NCBI RefSeq assembly: GCF_014197795.1
Contig: NZ_JACIGI010000005.1
Location: 147,419 to 211,418 of the forward strand
Length of the DNA stretch: 64,000 nt
Reading direction: 5' to 3'
Source: Roseospira goensis
GTDB lineage: Bacteria; Pseudomonadota; Alphaproteobacteria; Rhodospirillales; Rhodospirillaceae
This document shows, one piece after another, positions 10,244-21,696 of the stretch. The translations under genes were made by a program, and so were the position numbers. Numbering within the stretch: the stretch's first letter is position 1; each line of letters starts with the position of its first letter. The notes under the pieces are model-generated. The model saw only the letters and a program-made list of their open reading frames with translations. It made no database searches and had not been told where the DNA came from.

Positions 10244-10948
10244 TCAGGCCGGGGTCTGCGGGACGGCGCCCGGGTTACCGTCCAGCACCGCGTGAAGGTT
10301 GATGAGGATCCCGGCCGTCGCTCCCCAGATATAGTAATCCCCGTAGGGAATGGCGAAGTACGGCCGGTATTTTCCGTCCTTTTCGCGCACCCCGTGCTGA
10401 TGGTTGGCCTCGTCCATCAGGAAGGCCAGCGGCACCTCGAACAGGCTGTCGACCTCCGCCGGGTCCGGCCGCAGCGTCACCGGCGGCGTCACCACGCCCA
10501 CGAACGGCGCGACCCGGAAGCCGGTGACGGTGATGTAGTCGTCGAGCCGGCCGACGACCTCCACCCGCGCCGGGTCGAGCGCGGTTTCCTCCGCGGCCTC
10601 GCGCAGCGCGGCCGCCTGCGGCGAGGCATCCTGGGCCTCGACCCGTCCTCCCGGGAACGAGATCTGGCCCGGATGGTGCGGCAGGTAGTGGGCGCGCCGG
10701 GTCAGCAGCACGGTGGGGGCGCCGGGATGGTCGAGGATCGGCACCAGCACGGCGGCGGGCCGGTGCGGGGCCGGCGGGCGGTCGGCCAGGAACAGGCGCG
10801 CCGCCTCGCCGCCCAGCAGCCGGGCGATCGCCATGTCCGAGCCCTGACCGCGGCCGCGGCCGGCCGTCAGCCGGCGCGCCAGCGCGGCCCGGTCTAATCC
10901 TCGTCCGGATCCAGCGTGCCCAGGCTGAAGAAGCGGTTCCTGCTCCAT
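10244..10948 (-). CDS. NUDIX hydrolase, CoA pyrophosphatase
   Basis: The Nudix box is complete (GGRVEAQDASPQAAALREAA followed by EE). The CoA-pyrophosphatase-specific upstream segment HPGQISFPGG is also present, predicting hydrolysis of CoA to phosphopantetheine and 3',5'-ADP. The start is uncertain. An ATG at 10948 gives 234 residues, includes a family-like N-terminal helix (LDRAALARRL) and overlaps the upstream DUF1285 gene by 55 bases. The next ATG at 10834 gives 196 residues. I list the longer form because the N-terminal helix looks genuine; no strong ribosome site decides it. Confidence 0.88.
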   Translation of the reverse strand: MEQEPLLQPGHAGSGRGLDRAALARRLTAGRGRGQGSDMAIARLLGGEAARLFLADRPPAPHRPAAVLVPILDHPGAPTVLLTRRAHYLPHHPGQISFPGGRVEAQDASPQAAALREAAEETALDPARVEVVGRLDDYITVTGFRVAPFVGVVTPPVTLRPDPAEVDSLFEVPLAFLMDEANHQHGVREKDGKYRPYFAIPYGDYYIWGATAGILINLHAVLDGNPGAVPQTPA

Positions 10949-11562
10949 ACCCCGAATCGTCTCTCCCCGCCGCGCTCCTCCTCGACCCCGCGCGACACCA
11001 GGTCATAGTACACCGACCGGGTCAGGCGGGCATCGAGCCCGTCCCGCACCGTCACATACGGCAGCGGCTCGCCGGTGCGCCCGTCGGTCTCGATGCGCAG
11101 CGGATGGGCCTCGTCCACGGTCACGACCTCGTCGCAGTTGGTGCGGAAGCTGAGGCACTGGTCCGCCCCGCAACTGTGCACGAACATCTCGACCGCCAGG
11201 AAGGGGACATCGGCGACCTCGACCCGGCCGACCTCGGCCGGCGTGACCATCCAGTAGGTGCCGTCGTCGGCCCGGTGCAGGACCGACGCGAACAGGCACA
11301 TCATCTCCTTCCGGCCGATCGGCGAGCCCTGGTAATGCCAGACACCGTCCCGATCTATGGAGAGGCCCAGGTCGCCGCAGACGTGCCGCGGGCGGCCGCC
11401 CGCCCCGGGGGTCTCCAGCGCCGCCAGGTGCGGCAGGGCGCCCTCCGGGTCTTCCTGTGGCCGGGGGTGGGTCTGGGATCCGCCGGTCCGGGACCCGGGG
11501 AGCGGCCCGGTCCGCGCCGTGGCGCGGGGATCCGGACCGGTGTCTCGGGCGTCCAGTGCCAT
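10894..11562 (-). CDS. DUF1285 domain-containing protein
   Basis: This 222-residue protein matches the DUF1285 family (two small beta-rich subdomains, function unknown). Recognisable segments are CGDLGLSIDRDGVWHYQGSP, then a methionine-rich helix KEMMCLFASVL, then YWMVTPAEVGRVEVADVPF and RSVYYDLV. The first 50 residues are low-complexity and not conserved. The start at 11562 follows GAGGA and lies 36 bases from the divergent moxR start. It heads the minus-strand run that continues through CoA pyrophosphatase, DUF6111 and cca. The open frame extends far upstream antisense to moxR and the heme-sensor gene; that part is an artefact of high GC. Confidence 0.82.
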   Translation of the reverse strand: MALDARDTGPDPRATARTGPLPGSRTGGSQTHPRPQEDPEGALPHLAALETPGAGGRPRHVCGDLGLSIDRDGVWHYQGSPIGRKEMMCLFASVLHRADDGTYWMVTPAEVGRVEVADVPFLAVEMFVHSCGADQCLSFRTNCDEVVTVDEAHPLRIETDGRTGEPLPYVTVRDGLDARLTRSVYYDLVSRGVEEERGGERRFGVWSRNRFFSLGTLDPDED

Positions 11563-11598
11563 CAAAAGTCCTCGTCGTCGTGCATGGGAGGGAGAGCC

Positions 11599-12633
<1,035 letters not shown>

Positions 12634-12783
12634 CCGGGCTCGGACCGGGTTCGGACCGGGGGCGTATCGGCGCGCGTTTGCGTCCGGCCCGCCATCCGCT
12701 ACCATGGGCGCCGGTCCGGGGGCGGGGGCCGGCGGACCGGTCCGGGGCACGGTCGGCGGGCCCCGGCGAGACGGGAGGCGTGC

Positions 12784-13656
12784 ATGGGGCTCGGGGTGAA
12801 GTTCAACCTGGTCCTGCTGGGGGCGTTCGCGATCGGTCTGGCGATCGCCGCCGCCCTGGCCTACCAGGTGGTGCAGGCCAACGCGCGCGCCGAGGTGCTC
12901 GCCCACGCCCGTATCATGATGGCCAACGCCATCGCCGTCCGCGAGTACACCGCGACGGAGATCCGGCCCTTGCTCGGGACCGGGCGCGAGGGGGTGTTCC
13001 TGCCCCATGTGGTGCCGTCGTTCGCGGCCCAGAGCAACTTCCGCCGCATGGCCGACGAGTTCCCCGAGTACGCCTACAAGGAGGCGGCTCTCAACCCCAC
13101 CAACCCCGCCGACCGCGCCACCGACTGGGAGGCCGACATCATCCGCGCCTTCCGGCAGGATCCCGCGCAGGCGGAGATCGTGACCGAGCGCGACACGCCG
13201 TCCGGCCGCAGCCTGGTGCTGGCGCGCCCGCTGACGGTGGACGACGCCAGTTGCCTTGACTGCCACAGCACCCCGGAGGCGGCGCCGGCGGCCATGGTGG
13301 CGACCTACGGCCCCAGCAACGGGTTCGGCTGGGAACTGGGCGAGACGGTGGGCGCCCAGGTGGTCTCGGTGCCGATGGCGCTGCCGCTGGAGCGGGCCTG
13401 GACCAAGTTCCTGGTGTTCGTCGGCACGCTGACCGTGGTGTTCGTGACCGTGGCGGTGCTCATCAACGTGCTGTTGAACGCGCTGGTGATCCGGCCGGTG
13501 GTGAAGCTGTCGCGGATGGCGGACACGGTCAGCCTGGGCAAGATGGACGCGCCCGAGGTCACGCACGCCAGCCAGGACGAGATCGGCGCGCTGGCCGCCG
13601 CCTTCAACCGCATGCGGCGCAGCCTGGAGACGGCGCTGCGCATGCTGGGCGGCTGA
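12784..13656 (+). CDS. Membrane c-type heme sensor protein (DUF3365/Tll0287-like domain with HAMP)
   Basis: This 290-residue protein has a transmembrane helix at residues 8-29, a periplasmic domain at about 30-205, a second helix at about 209-231 and a HAMP linker at about 232-285. The periplasmic domain carries one covalent heme motif, CLDCH at residues 157-161, and a Met at 171. Its pattern matches the Tll0287-like/DUF3365 redox-sensor fold. After HAMP there is no kinase, cyclase or methyl-accepting domain. The next gene, a Ser/Thr kinase, begins 13 bases later, so the natural reading is that the two proteins work together in trans. The start has GGGAGGCG. Domain identity is fairly firm; the partnership is inference. 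Confidence 0.85.
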   Translation: MGLGVKFNLVLLGAFAIGLAIAAALAYQVVQANARAEVLAHARIMMANAIAVREYTATEIRPLLGTGREGVFLPHVVPSFAAQSNFRRMADEFPEYAYKEAALNPTNPADRATDWEADIIRAFRQDPAQAEIVTERDTPSGRSLVLARPLTVDDASCLDCHSTPEAAPAAMVATYGPSNGFGWELGETVGAQVVSVPMALPLERAWTKFLVFVGTLTVVFVTVAVLINVLLNALVIRPVVKLSRMADTVSLGKMDAPEVTHASQDEIGALAAAFNRMRRSLETALRMLGG

Positions 13657-13669
13657 GGCGGAGGCCGGC

Positions 13670-15079
<1,410 letters not shown>

Positions 15080-15082
15080 CGG

Positions 15083-17830
15083 CTAGCCCTGCGCCCGCAC
15101 CGCTGCCACCGCCTCGGCCAGGCCGACCCGCTCCAGGGCCACGCCGTCCGGGAAGGCGCCGCCCAGGCGCGACGGCATCATGGGATCGAGCAGCACGAAG
15201 GCGCCGTGGTCGTCGGCCCGGCGCACCAGCCGGCCGAAGGCCTGCTTCAGGCGCAGGCGGGTGACCATTTCGTCGTAGGCGCGGCCGCCGAACGCCTTGC
15301 GCCGCGCCTTGTGCAGGATGTCCGGGCGCGGCCACGGCACGCGGTCGAACACGATCAGGCGCAGCGCCCGGCCTGGGATGTCGACGCCGTCGCGCAGCGC
15401 ATCGGTGCCCAGCAGGCAGGCGTTCTCCTCGGTCCGGAACATCTCCACCAGCGTGGCCGGGTCGATGCCGTCCACGTGCTGGGCGAACAGCGGCAGGTCG
15501 GCGGCGTCCAGGGCGTCGGCGATGCGCTGGTGCACGGCCCGCAGCCGGCCGATGGCAGTGAACAGGCCGAGCGCGCCGCCGCCCGAGGCCAGCACCAGTT
15601 CCCGGTAGGCCGCCGCCACCCGGTCCATGTCGTCCTTGCGCACATCGGTGACCACCAGCACCCGGGTCTGGGCCGGGTAATCGAACGGCGACGGCACGGC
15701 GGCGCGGATGTGATCGGGCAGGTGCACCGCACCGGTGCGGCGCTCGGCGGCCTGCCAGTCGGCCTCCGGGTCGCCGGAGCCGTCGCGCAGGGTGGCCGAG
15801 GTCACCAGCACGCCGTGGGCGCGGCCCGCCACCGTCTCGGCGAACGGCACCATGGGGTCGACCCAGTGGCGGTGCAGGCCGACGTCCATGTCGCGGCCGT
15901 AGGCCCGCTCGATGCCCAGCCAGTCCACGTATCCGGGCGGTGTCTCGGTCTCCAGCGCCCGGCACATCGACCGCCAGGCCCGCACCGGCAGCAGGGCGCG
16001 CCGCTCCAGGCTGCGGATCAGGCCCTCGATGCGCTGGCGGGTGGTGGGATCCAGGCTGGCGGCTTCGTCGTCCAGGCGCCGGGCCAGCGCCTTCATCAGC
16101 CGCGCCACCGGGCGCTCCAGGTCGTGCAGGGCCGTCTCCAGCGCCTGCGCCGCCTCGACCAGCTCGGGCAGCGGCGGCGCCACCCCGGCTTCCAGGGAAT
16201 AGGGGCCGTCCTGGCCGCGCGCCCGCGCCAGCACCTGCTGGCGCACCAGGGCCAGGAACCGCTCGGTGGGGCCGCGCGCCGTCTCCCCGGCGAGGCGGGC
16301 GTGCCAGCCCGGACCGGGCAGCACGCGGGCGCCGTGCAGCACCTCCACCAGGGCCTCGGCGGCACGCGGATCTTCGCCGATCAGGTCTTCGGCCCGGGTC
16401 TTGAGGCCGCGCGCCCGGCTGCGCGACCCGTCCTCCGCCCCCAGCAGCCAGCGCCGCAGGTCGGCGGTCTCCTGCCCCGACAGGTGGGCGGAGAAGGCGC
16501 CGTCGGCGGCGTCGAACAGGTGGTGGCCCTCGTCGAACACGTAGCGGGTGGGCAGTGCGCCGTCCTCCAGCCCGCCCAGCGCCGCCTGCACCAGCACCAG
16601 GGCGTGGTTGGCGACCACCAGCCGGGCCCGTTTCGCCCGCCGCACGGTCCGCTCAATGTAGCAGCGGTTGTAGTGCGGGCAGGCAGCGAAGATGCACTCG
16701 CCGCGCCGGTCGGCCAGCCCCAGCGACCAGCCGCGCCCCAGGATATCGACCAGCCAGCCGGGGAAGTCGCCGCCGACCAGGTCGCCGTCCCGCGTCGCCA
16801 TCGCCCACCGCGCCATCAGGCCGAGCGGGATGGCCGCCGCCGGCTGGGTGGGCAGGCGCGACACCGCTTCCTCCAGGTTCAGAAGGCAGAGGTAGTTCTC
16901 GCGCCCCTTGCGGATGACCACCCGGCGCGCCTTTTCCCTGGGGTCCGGATAGAGACGGTCCAGTTCGCCGTCGAGCTGGCGTTGCAGGTTGCGGGTGTAG
17001 GTCGCGATCCAGACGGGGCCGTCGTTCTTCTCCGCCCACAGGCTGGCCGGCGCGATGTAGCCCAGGGTCTTGCCAACGCCGGTGCCGGCCTCCGCCAGCA
17101 CGACGTGGGGCGCGTCGCGCCGCTCGCGCGGCGCGAAGGCCGCCGCGGCGGCGCTGGCGTAGTCGGCCTGCTGCGGGCGGTCCTCGGCGGCGGCGCCGAG
17201 CAGGTCGGCCAGCCGCGCGCGGGCCTCGGCGCCGGTCACGGGCAGATGGCCGGGGGCGGCTTCGGGGGCGTGCTCGCTGATCTCCGGCAGGCGCTCCCAC
17301 ACCCGGAAGGCGCGGGCGATGGTGGTCCCGTGCGGGCCGTCGCCGTGCGCCCCCAGCGCGGCCAGCACGGGCGGTCCCCAGGCCCAGCCGCCGCGCGCCA
17401 TGGCGAAGGCGAGGGTGCGGGCGTCGGCCTGCTCCTGGCGCACCAGCCGGGTCAGGGCGTGCAGCAGGACGGCGGCGATGCGGGGCAGGGCCAGCGCCTG
17501 GGCGGTCAGGCCGTGCGGCGCCTCCAGCCCCACCGCTCCGGCCAGGCCCCCCACGGTGGGCAGTACGAACCGCGCCGGGCGCACGAAGGCGAACAGCTCC
17601 AGCAGGTCGTGGCCGGCGAGCGCGTCGCGGCCCAGACGGGCGGCGGTGGCCGGGGCGTGGCAGACCAGCGGCCGCAGACCGGCGGCGCGCCGGCCCAGGG
17701 CGGCGGGGGTATCCTCCTCGACCTCGCCGTCCGGGTGCACCAGAACGGCCGCGCGCGGACTCGCCACCAGGGCGGGGACGGGCGGCACGGTGACGGCGGA
17801 TGCGGATGGCGCGGGCGGGTGGTCGGTCAT
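15083..17830 (-). CDS. ATP-dependent DNA helicase of the DinG/XPD (Rad3) family
   Basis: This 915-residue superfamily-2 helicase has Walker A EAGTGVGKT and box II VFDEGHH (the DEAH variant). An iron-sulfur cluster domain lies between them with four candidate Cys ligands (YLC, then GEC, AAC and NRC within a 17-residue span). C-terminal motifs include LLGTDALRDGVDIPGRALR and QAFGRLVRRADDHGAFVLLD. It would unwind DNA 5' to 3' in repair, replication or R-loop removal. The N-terminal ~230 residues are less conserved and may include an exonuclease-like or accessory region. It stands alone, converging on the kinase gene three bases away. Confidence 0.92.
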   Translation of the reverse strand: MTDHPPAPSASAVTVPPVPALVASPRAAVLVHPDGEVEEDTPAALGRRAAGLRPLVCHAPATAARLGRDALAGHDLLELFAFVRPARFVLPTVGGLAGAVGLEAPHGLTAQALALPRIAAVLLHALTRLVRQEQADARTLAFAMARGGWAWGPPVLAALGAHGDGPHGTTIARAFRVWERLPEISEHAPEAAPGHLPVTGAEARARLADLLGAAAEDRPQQADYASAAAAAFAPRERRDAPHVVLAEAGTGVGKTLGYIAPASLWAEKNDGPVWIATYTRNLQRQLDGELDRLYPDPREKARRVVIRKGRENYLCLLNLEEAVSRLPTQPAAAIPLGLMARWAMATRDGDLVGGDFPGWLVDILGRGWSLGLADRRGECIFAACPHYNRCYIERTVRRAKRARLVVANHALVLVQAALGGLEDGALPTRYVFDEGHHLFDAADGAFSAHLSGQETADLRRWLLGAEDGSRSRARGLKTRAEDLIGEDPRAAEALVEVLHGARVLPGPGWHARLAGETARGPTERFLALVRQQVLARARGQDGPYSLEAGVAPPLPELVEAAQALETALHDLERPVARLMKALARRLDDEAASLDPTTRQRIEGLIRSLERRALLPVRAWRSMCRALETETPPGYVDWLGIERAYGRDMDVGLHRHWVDPMVPFAETVAGRAHGVLVTSATLRDGSGDPEADWQAAERRTGAVHLPDHIRAAVPSPFDYPAQTRVLVVTDVRKDDMDRVAAAYRELVLASGGGALGLFTAIGRLRAVHQRIADALDAADLPLFAQHVDGIDPATLVEMFRTEENACLLGTDALRDGVDIPGRALRLIVFDRVPWPRPDILHKARRKAFGGRAYDEMVTRLRLKQAFGRLVRRADDHGAFVLLDPMMPSRLGGAFPDGVALERVGLAEAVAAVRAQG

Positions 17831-17933
17831 CGCGCGAGAGTATAGGGGCGGTCAGGGACGGAGGAAACGAAAGGCGGGGTCGTCCGGGTCGTGTCCGCGC
17901 GGGCGCGGGGGCGCGAGAGCCCCCTCGCGTCTC

Positions 17934-17957
17934 GGTCCCACGCTCCCGCGTGGGACC
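17934..17957. repeat. Solitary REP-like palindrome
   Basis: A 10-bp arm GGTCCCACGC, a 4-base spacer and its exact complement form one copy of the palindrome that recurs in the 18979-19580 array. It lies 16 bases upstream of the presumed -35 element of the mgs-like operon. Confidence 0.85.
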
Positions 17958-17973
17958 CGGCGCAACATCCCGC

Positions 17974-18024
17974 TTGACACGACCGCTGGCCTGGGTACGT
18001 TGAACCACAGGAAAACTATTTTCC
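17974..18024 (+). promoter_or_regulatory. Promoter and operator-like palindrome of the mgs/glx-like operon
   Basis: A perfect -35 TTGACA at 17974-17979 is followed 16 bases later by TACGTT (17996-18001). Just downstream lies a 6-3-6 inverted repeat (GGAAAA at 18010-18015 and TTTTCC at 18019-18024), in a position where a bound repressor would block transcription. The gene's ATG is at 18055. The promoter is a match by eye; the palindrome is exact. Confidence 0.5.
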
Positions 18025-18054
18025 TCTGCGTTCACGAACCGCGAGGTCCCCGCC

Positions 18055-18960
18055 ATGTGTGGCATCGTCGGCCTGTTCCTCAAGGACCCCGCCCAGCGTC
18101 CCCACCTGGGCGCCCTGTTCGCGCCCATGCTGGTGGAGATGACCGAGCGCGGCCCCGACAGCGCCGGCATCGCCGTCTACGGCGACGCCGCGCCGGCGGA
18201 CGGGCGCCGGGTGGTTCTGTCCCACGCCGATCCGGCCCATGACTGGCCCGCGCTGGCCGAGGGTTTGTCCGAACTGGTGGGCGGCGGCGTCGGTCTCCAC
18301 GTCATCGACACCCACGCCATGCTGACCGTGCCCGGACCGGACTGGGCGCCGCTGGCCGATTGGCTGGCCACGGCCCATCCCGACGTCGCCGTGGTCAGCG
18401 TCGGTGACCGCCTCGCCATCTTCAAGGAGGTGGGCAGTCCGGCCAGCGTGCTCGACCGCTTCGGCATCGCCGGGATGGCCGGCACCCACGCCATCGGTCA
18501 TACCCGCATGGCCACCGAAAGTGCCGTGACCACCGCCGGCTCGCACCCCTTCAACACCGGCCCTGACCTGTGCCTGGTGCACAACGGCTCGCTGTCCAAC
18601 CATAACCGGGTGCGCATGCGGCTGCGTCGCCATGCCGGGGCGCGCTTCGCCACCGACAACGACAGCGAGGTCGCCGCCGCCTACCTGACCTGGCGGCTGG
18701 AGGCGGGCGACACCCTGGAGCAGGCGCTGGAGGCGGCGTTGCGCGACCTGGACGGCTTCTTCACCTTCTGTGTCGGCACCCGCGACGGCTTCGCGGTGCT
18801 GCGCGATCCCATCGCCTGCAAGCCGGCGGTGCTGGCCGAGACCGACGCCTGGGTGGCGATGGCCTCGGAGTACCGCGCCCTGGCCGGGCTGCCCGGGGTG
18901 GAGACGGCGCGGGTCTGGGAGCCCGAGCCGGCCCAGGTCTACACGTGGCGGATCCCGTGA
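18055..18960 (+). CDS. mgsA: Glutamine amidotransferase subunit of a split glutamate-synthase-like enzyme (MgsA/GlxB type)
   Basis: This 301-residue class-II (Ntn) amidotransferase begins MCGIVGLF, with Cys2 as the nucleophile after Met removal. Conserved glutaminase segments follow: GHTRMATESAVTTAGSHPF, LVHNGSLSNH and the DSE in TDNDSEVAAAYL. It corresponds to the amidotransferase domain of GltB made as a separate protein, as in N-methylglutamate synthase (MgsABC) and rhizobial GlxBCD. It would supply ammonia, or in Mgs accept methylamine chemistry, for the FMN subunit. No gmaS or mgd genes are in the window, so the symbol is provisional. The next operon gene lies 664 bases away beyond a repeat array. 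Confidence 0.8.
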   Translation: MCGIVGLFLKDPAQRPHLGALFAPMLVEMTERGPDSAGIAVYGDAAPADGRRVVLSHADPAHDWPALAEGLSELVGGGVGLHVIDTHAMLTVPGPDWAPLADWLATAHPDVAVVSVGDRLAIFKEVGSPASVLDRFGIAGMAGTHAIGHTRMATESAVTTAGSHPFNTGPDLCLVHNGSLSNHNRVRMRLRRHAGARFATDNDSEVAAAYLTWRLEAGDTLEQALEAALRDLDGFFTFCVGTRDGFAVLRDPIACKPAVLAETDAWVAMASEYRALAGLPGVETARVWEPEPAQVYTWRIP

Positions 18961-18978
18961 CGGCGGCGGCGCCGGCGC

Positions 18979-19580
18979 GCGCCCCCGCGGGAGCGTGGGC
19001 GCGAGACTTCCTTCGCTCTGGGTCCCACGCTCCGGCGCGGGACCCACGCGCCGCCCTATGGCGCCCACGCAGGAGCGTGGGCGCGAGACTTCCTTCGCTC
19101 TGGGTCCCCCGCTCCGGCGCGGGACCCGCGCGCCGCCCTATGGCGCCCCCGCGGGAGCGTGGGCGCGAGACTTCCTTCGCTCTGGGTCCCACGCTCCTGC
19201 GTGGGACCGGCACACCGCCCTATGGCGCCCCCGCGGGAGCGTGGGCGCGAGACTTCCTTTGCTCTGGGTCCCACGCTCCTGCGTGGGACCGGCACACCGC
19301 TCTGTGGCGCCCACGCAGGAGCGTGGGCACGAGACTTCCTTCGCTCTGGGTCCCACGCTCCTGCGTGGGACCGGCACACTGCCCTGTGGCGCCCCCGCGG
19401 GAGCGTGGGCGCGAGACTTCCTTCGCTCTGGGTCCCCCGCTCCGGCGCGGGACCCGCGCGCCGCCCTATGGCGCCCCCGCAGGAGCGTGGGCGCGAGACT
19501 TCCTTTGCTCTGGGTCCCACGCTCCTGCGTGGGACCGGCACACCGCTCTGTGGCGCCCACGCAGGAGCGTGGGCACGAGA
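18979..19580. repeat. Array of 82-bp tandem units built from REP-like palindromes (seven full units plus part)
   Basis: The unit begins GCGCCC at 18979, 19061, 19143, 19225, 19307, 19389, 19471 and 19553, an exact 82-base period throughout. Each unit holds two palindromes in alternation: arm CCCACGC/GCGTGGG around a 4-base centre, and arm GGTCCCACGC around TCCT. They are joined by a fixed spacer (GAGACTTCCTTCGCTCTGG) and a second spacer (CACACCGCCCTATGG). Units differ at a few positions, mostly the two palindrome centres. Because 82 is not a multiple of 3, long open frames run through it in several frames on both strands; none is a gene. The array separates mgsA from mgsB. Confidence 0.95.
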
Positions 19581-19624
19581 GGTGAGGCGATCCAGTTTCG
19601 GCACCCGACCGGGAGGCCCCAGCC

Positions 19625-20311
19625 ATGCAAACCGTTGACCTTGATGCCGTCCCGTTGCGGGACCTGAACGCCCGCCTGCACGACCCGGCCCAGGTCGGCC
19701 GCATCGCCGACTGGCGCGTGCTGCACCCCAAGGGCCGCCACAACATCGCCGTCGGGCTCGACGCCCCGGTCACCGTGCGGATCGACGGCCATGTCGGCTA
19801 CTACTGCGCCGGCATGAACCAGCACGCCACGGTGGAGGTTTCCGGCCACGCCGGCGTCGGCCTGGCCGAGAACATGATGAGCGGCCGGGTCGTCGTCCAC
19901 GGCAACGCCAGCCAGTCGGCCGGTGCCACCGCCCACGGCGGGCTGCTGGTGATCCACGGCGACGCCGCCGCGCGCTGCGCCATCTCTCTGAAGGGCGCCG
20001 ACATCGTGGTCCGGGGCTCGGTCGGTCCCATGAGTGCCTTCATGGCCCAGGCCGGCCGCCTGCTGGTGTGCGGCGACGCCGGCGACGGGCTGGGGGACTC
20101 GCTGTACGAGGCCGTTCTCTACGTCGCCGGCCGCGTCAAGGGTCTGGGCGCCGACTGCGTCGAACAGCCGATGGAGGACGCCGACCGTGCCAGCGTGGCG
20201 GAGCTGCTGGCCGCCGCCGGCCTGGACGACGTGGACCCGGCCGGCTTCCGCCGCTACGGCTCGGCGCGCGAGCTTTACACCTTCAAGATCGAGAACGTCG
20301 GCGCGTATTGA
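19625..20311 (+). CDS. mgsB: GXGXG subunit of the split glutamate-synthase-like enzyme (MgsB/GlxC type)
   Basis: This 228-residue protein is the isolated GXGXG beta-helix domain of glutamate synthase. The repeating Gly pattern is clear: IDGHVGYYCAGMNQHATVEV, SGHAGVGLAENMMSGRVVV, HGNASQSAGATAHGGLLVI, each turn about 20 residues. In GltB this domain forms the structural bridge around the ammonia tunnel between amidotransferase and FMN sites. As a separate subunit it pairs with the flanking mgsA- and mgsC-like genes. The ATG at 19625 lies 45 bases after the repeat array ends. Confidence 0.83.
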   Translation: MQTVDLDAVPLRDLNARLHDPAQVGRIADWRVLHPKGRHNIAVGLDAPVTVRIDGHVGYYCAGMNQHATVEVSGHAGVGLAENMMSGRVVVHGNASQSAGATAHGGLLVIHGDAAARCAISLKGADIVVRGSVGPMSAFMAQAGRLLVCGDAGDGLGDSLYEAVLYVAGRVKGLGADCVEQPMEDADRASVAELLAAAGLDDVDPAGFRRYGSARELYTFKIENVGAY

Positions 20312-20334
20312 GCGCGCGCGCAAGGGAGGCTGCC

Positions 20335-21678
20335 ATGAGCCACGACGACACCGCCCCGCCGCGCCTCGATGCCGTCTGGGGCCAGCGCGAATCCCACCTG
20401 TTCGACCGCCACACCATCCACGAGATCCACCGCGCGGCCCGCGAGGGGATGTACCGCATCCGCGGCTTCGGCGCCAAGCGGCGGCTGCCGCACTTCGATG
20501 ATCTGGTGTTCCTGGGCGCGTCCATCTCCCGTTACCCGCTGGAGGGCTACCGGGAGAAATGCGACACCACGGTGACCCTCGGGACCCGCTACGCCAGGAA
20601 GCCGATCACCCTCCAGACCCCGGTGACCATCGCCGGCATGAGCTTCGGCTCGCTGTCCGGACCGGCCAAGGAGGCCCTGGGCCGCGGCGCCAACGAGGTC
20701 GGCACCAGCACCACCACCGGCGACGGCGGCATGACCGACGAGGAGCGCACGCACTCCAAGACGCTGGTCTATCAGGTGCTGCCCAGCCGCTACGGCATGA
20801 ACCCGCGCCACCTACGCATGGCCGACGCTATCGAGGTGGTGGTGGGCCAGGGCGCGAAGCCCGGCGGCGGCGGCATGCTGCTGGGCCAGAAGATCAGCGA
20901 CCGCGTGGCCGAGATGCGCACCCTGCCGAAGGGCATCGACCAGCGTTCGGCCTGCCGCCATCCGGACTGGACCGGCCCCGACGATCTGGCGATCAAGATC
21001 CAGGAGCTGCGCGAGATCACCGACTGGGAGAAACCCATCTACGTCAAGATCGGCGCCACCCGCACCTATTACGACGTCATGCTGTGCGTGAAGGCTGGCG
21101 CCGACGTGATCGTGCTGGACGGCATGCAGGGCGGCACCGGCGCCACCCAGGACGTGTTCATCGAGCACGTCGGCATCCCCACCCTGCCGGCGGTGCGCCA
21201 GGCCGTCGAGGCGCTCCAGGAACTGGACATGCACCGCACGGTCCAGCTCATCGTCTCCGGCGGCATCCGCACCGGGGCGGACGTCGCCAAGGCGCTCGCC
21301 ATGGGGGCGGATGCGGTCGCCATCGGCTCGGCGGCGCTGATCGCGCTGGGCGACAACCACCCCAGCCTGGCCGACGCCTACAGGCGCATGGGCACGGTCC
21401 CCGGCCTGTTCGAGGACTGGCAGGCCGGCAACGACCCGGCCGGGATCACGACGCAGGACCCGGACCAGTACACCCGGCTCGACCCGGCCGTGGCCGGGCA
21501 CCGGCTGGCCAACTACCTGCGGGTGCTGACGCTGGAGACCCAGACCCTGGCCCGCGCCTGCGGCAAGAGCCACGTGCACAACATGGAGCCCGAGGATCTG
21601 CGCGCGCTGACCGTCGAGGCCGCCGCCATGGCCGGCGTGCCACTGGCCGGTACGGACTGGATCCCGGGCCGGATGTAG
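20335..21678 (+). CDS. mgsC: FMN-binding glutamate synthase family protein (MgsC/GlxD type)
   Basis: This 447-residue protein is the catalytic TIM-barrel subunit. Conserved segments are GMSFGSLSGPAKEALGRGA, the STTTGDGGM loop, KPGGGGMLLGQKI, a lysine-containing YVKIGATRTYYDV, GMQGGTGATQ and the phosphate-binding VSGGIRTGADVAKALAMGAD. A Cys-rich 3Fe-4S loop typical of GltB is not obvious; a single Cys lies in SACRHPDW. The start at 20335 follows GGGAGG, 23 bases after mgsB. It would aminate 2-oxoglutarate, or make N-methylglutamate from glutamate and methylamine; sequence alone cannot decide. Confidence 0.85.
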   Translation: MSHDDTAPPRLDAVWGQRESHLFDRHTIHEIHRAAREGMYRIRGFGAKRRLPHFDDLVFLGASISRYPLEGYREKCDTTVTLGTRYARKPITLQTPVTIAGMSFGSLSGPAKEALGRGANEVGTSTTTGDGGMTDEERTHSKTLVYQVLPSRYGMNPRHLRMADAIEVVVGQGAKPGGGGMLLGQKISDRVAEMRTLPKGIDQRSACRHPDWTGPDDLAIKIQELREITDWEKPIYVKIGATRTYYDVMLCVKAGADVIVLDGMQGGTGATQDVFIEHVGIPTLPAVRQAVEALQELDMHRTVQLIVSGGIRTGADVAKALAMGADAVAIGSAALIALGDNHPSLADAYRRMGTVPGLFEDWQAGNDPAGITTQDPDQYTRLDPAVAGHRLANYLRVLTLETQTLARACGKSHVHNMEPEDLRALTVEAAAMAGVPLAGTDWIPGRM

Positions 21679-21696
21679 AGTGGGGGCGAGGGGTGC

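Noticed and set aside
17974-18003. Sigma-54 promoter before the mgs-like operon (TGGC ... TTG)
   Set aside because: The spacing between the GG and GC elements is wrong by two bases, while a perfect TTGACA gives a better sigma-70 reading.
18979-19580. CRISPR array
   Set aside because: Repeat and spacer are both conserved from unit to unit, the unit is 82 bases with internal palindromes, and there are no cas genes.
18945-19773. Several overlapping open frames of 150-270 codons in the 82-bp array on both strands
   Set aside because: They are translations of a tandem repeat whose period is not a multiple of three; proteins read GAWARDF-type repeats with no start signals or family match.
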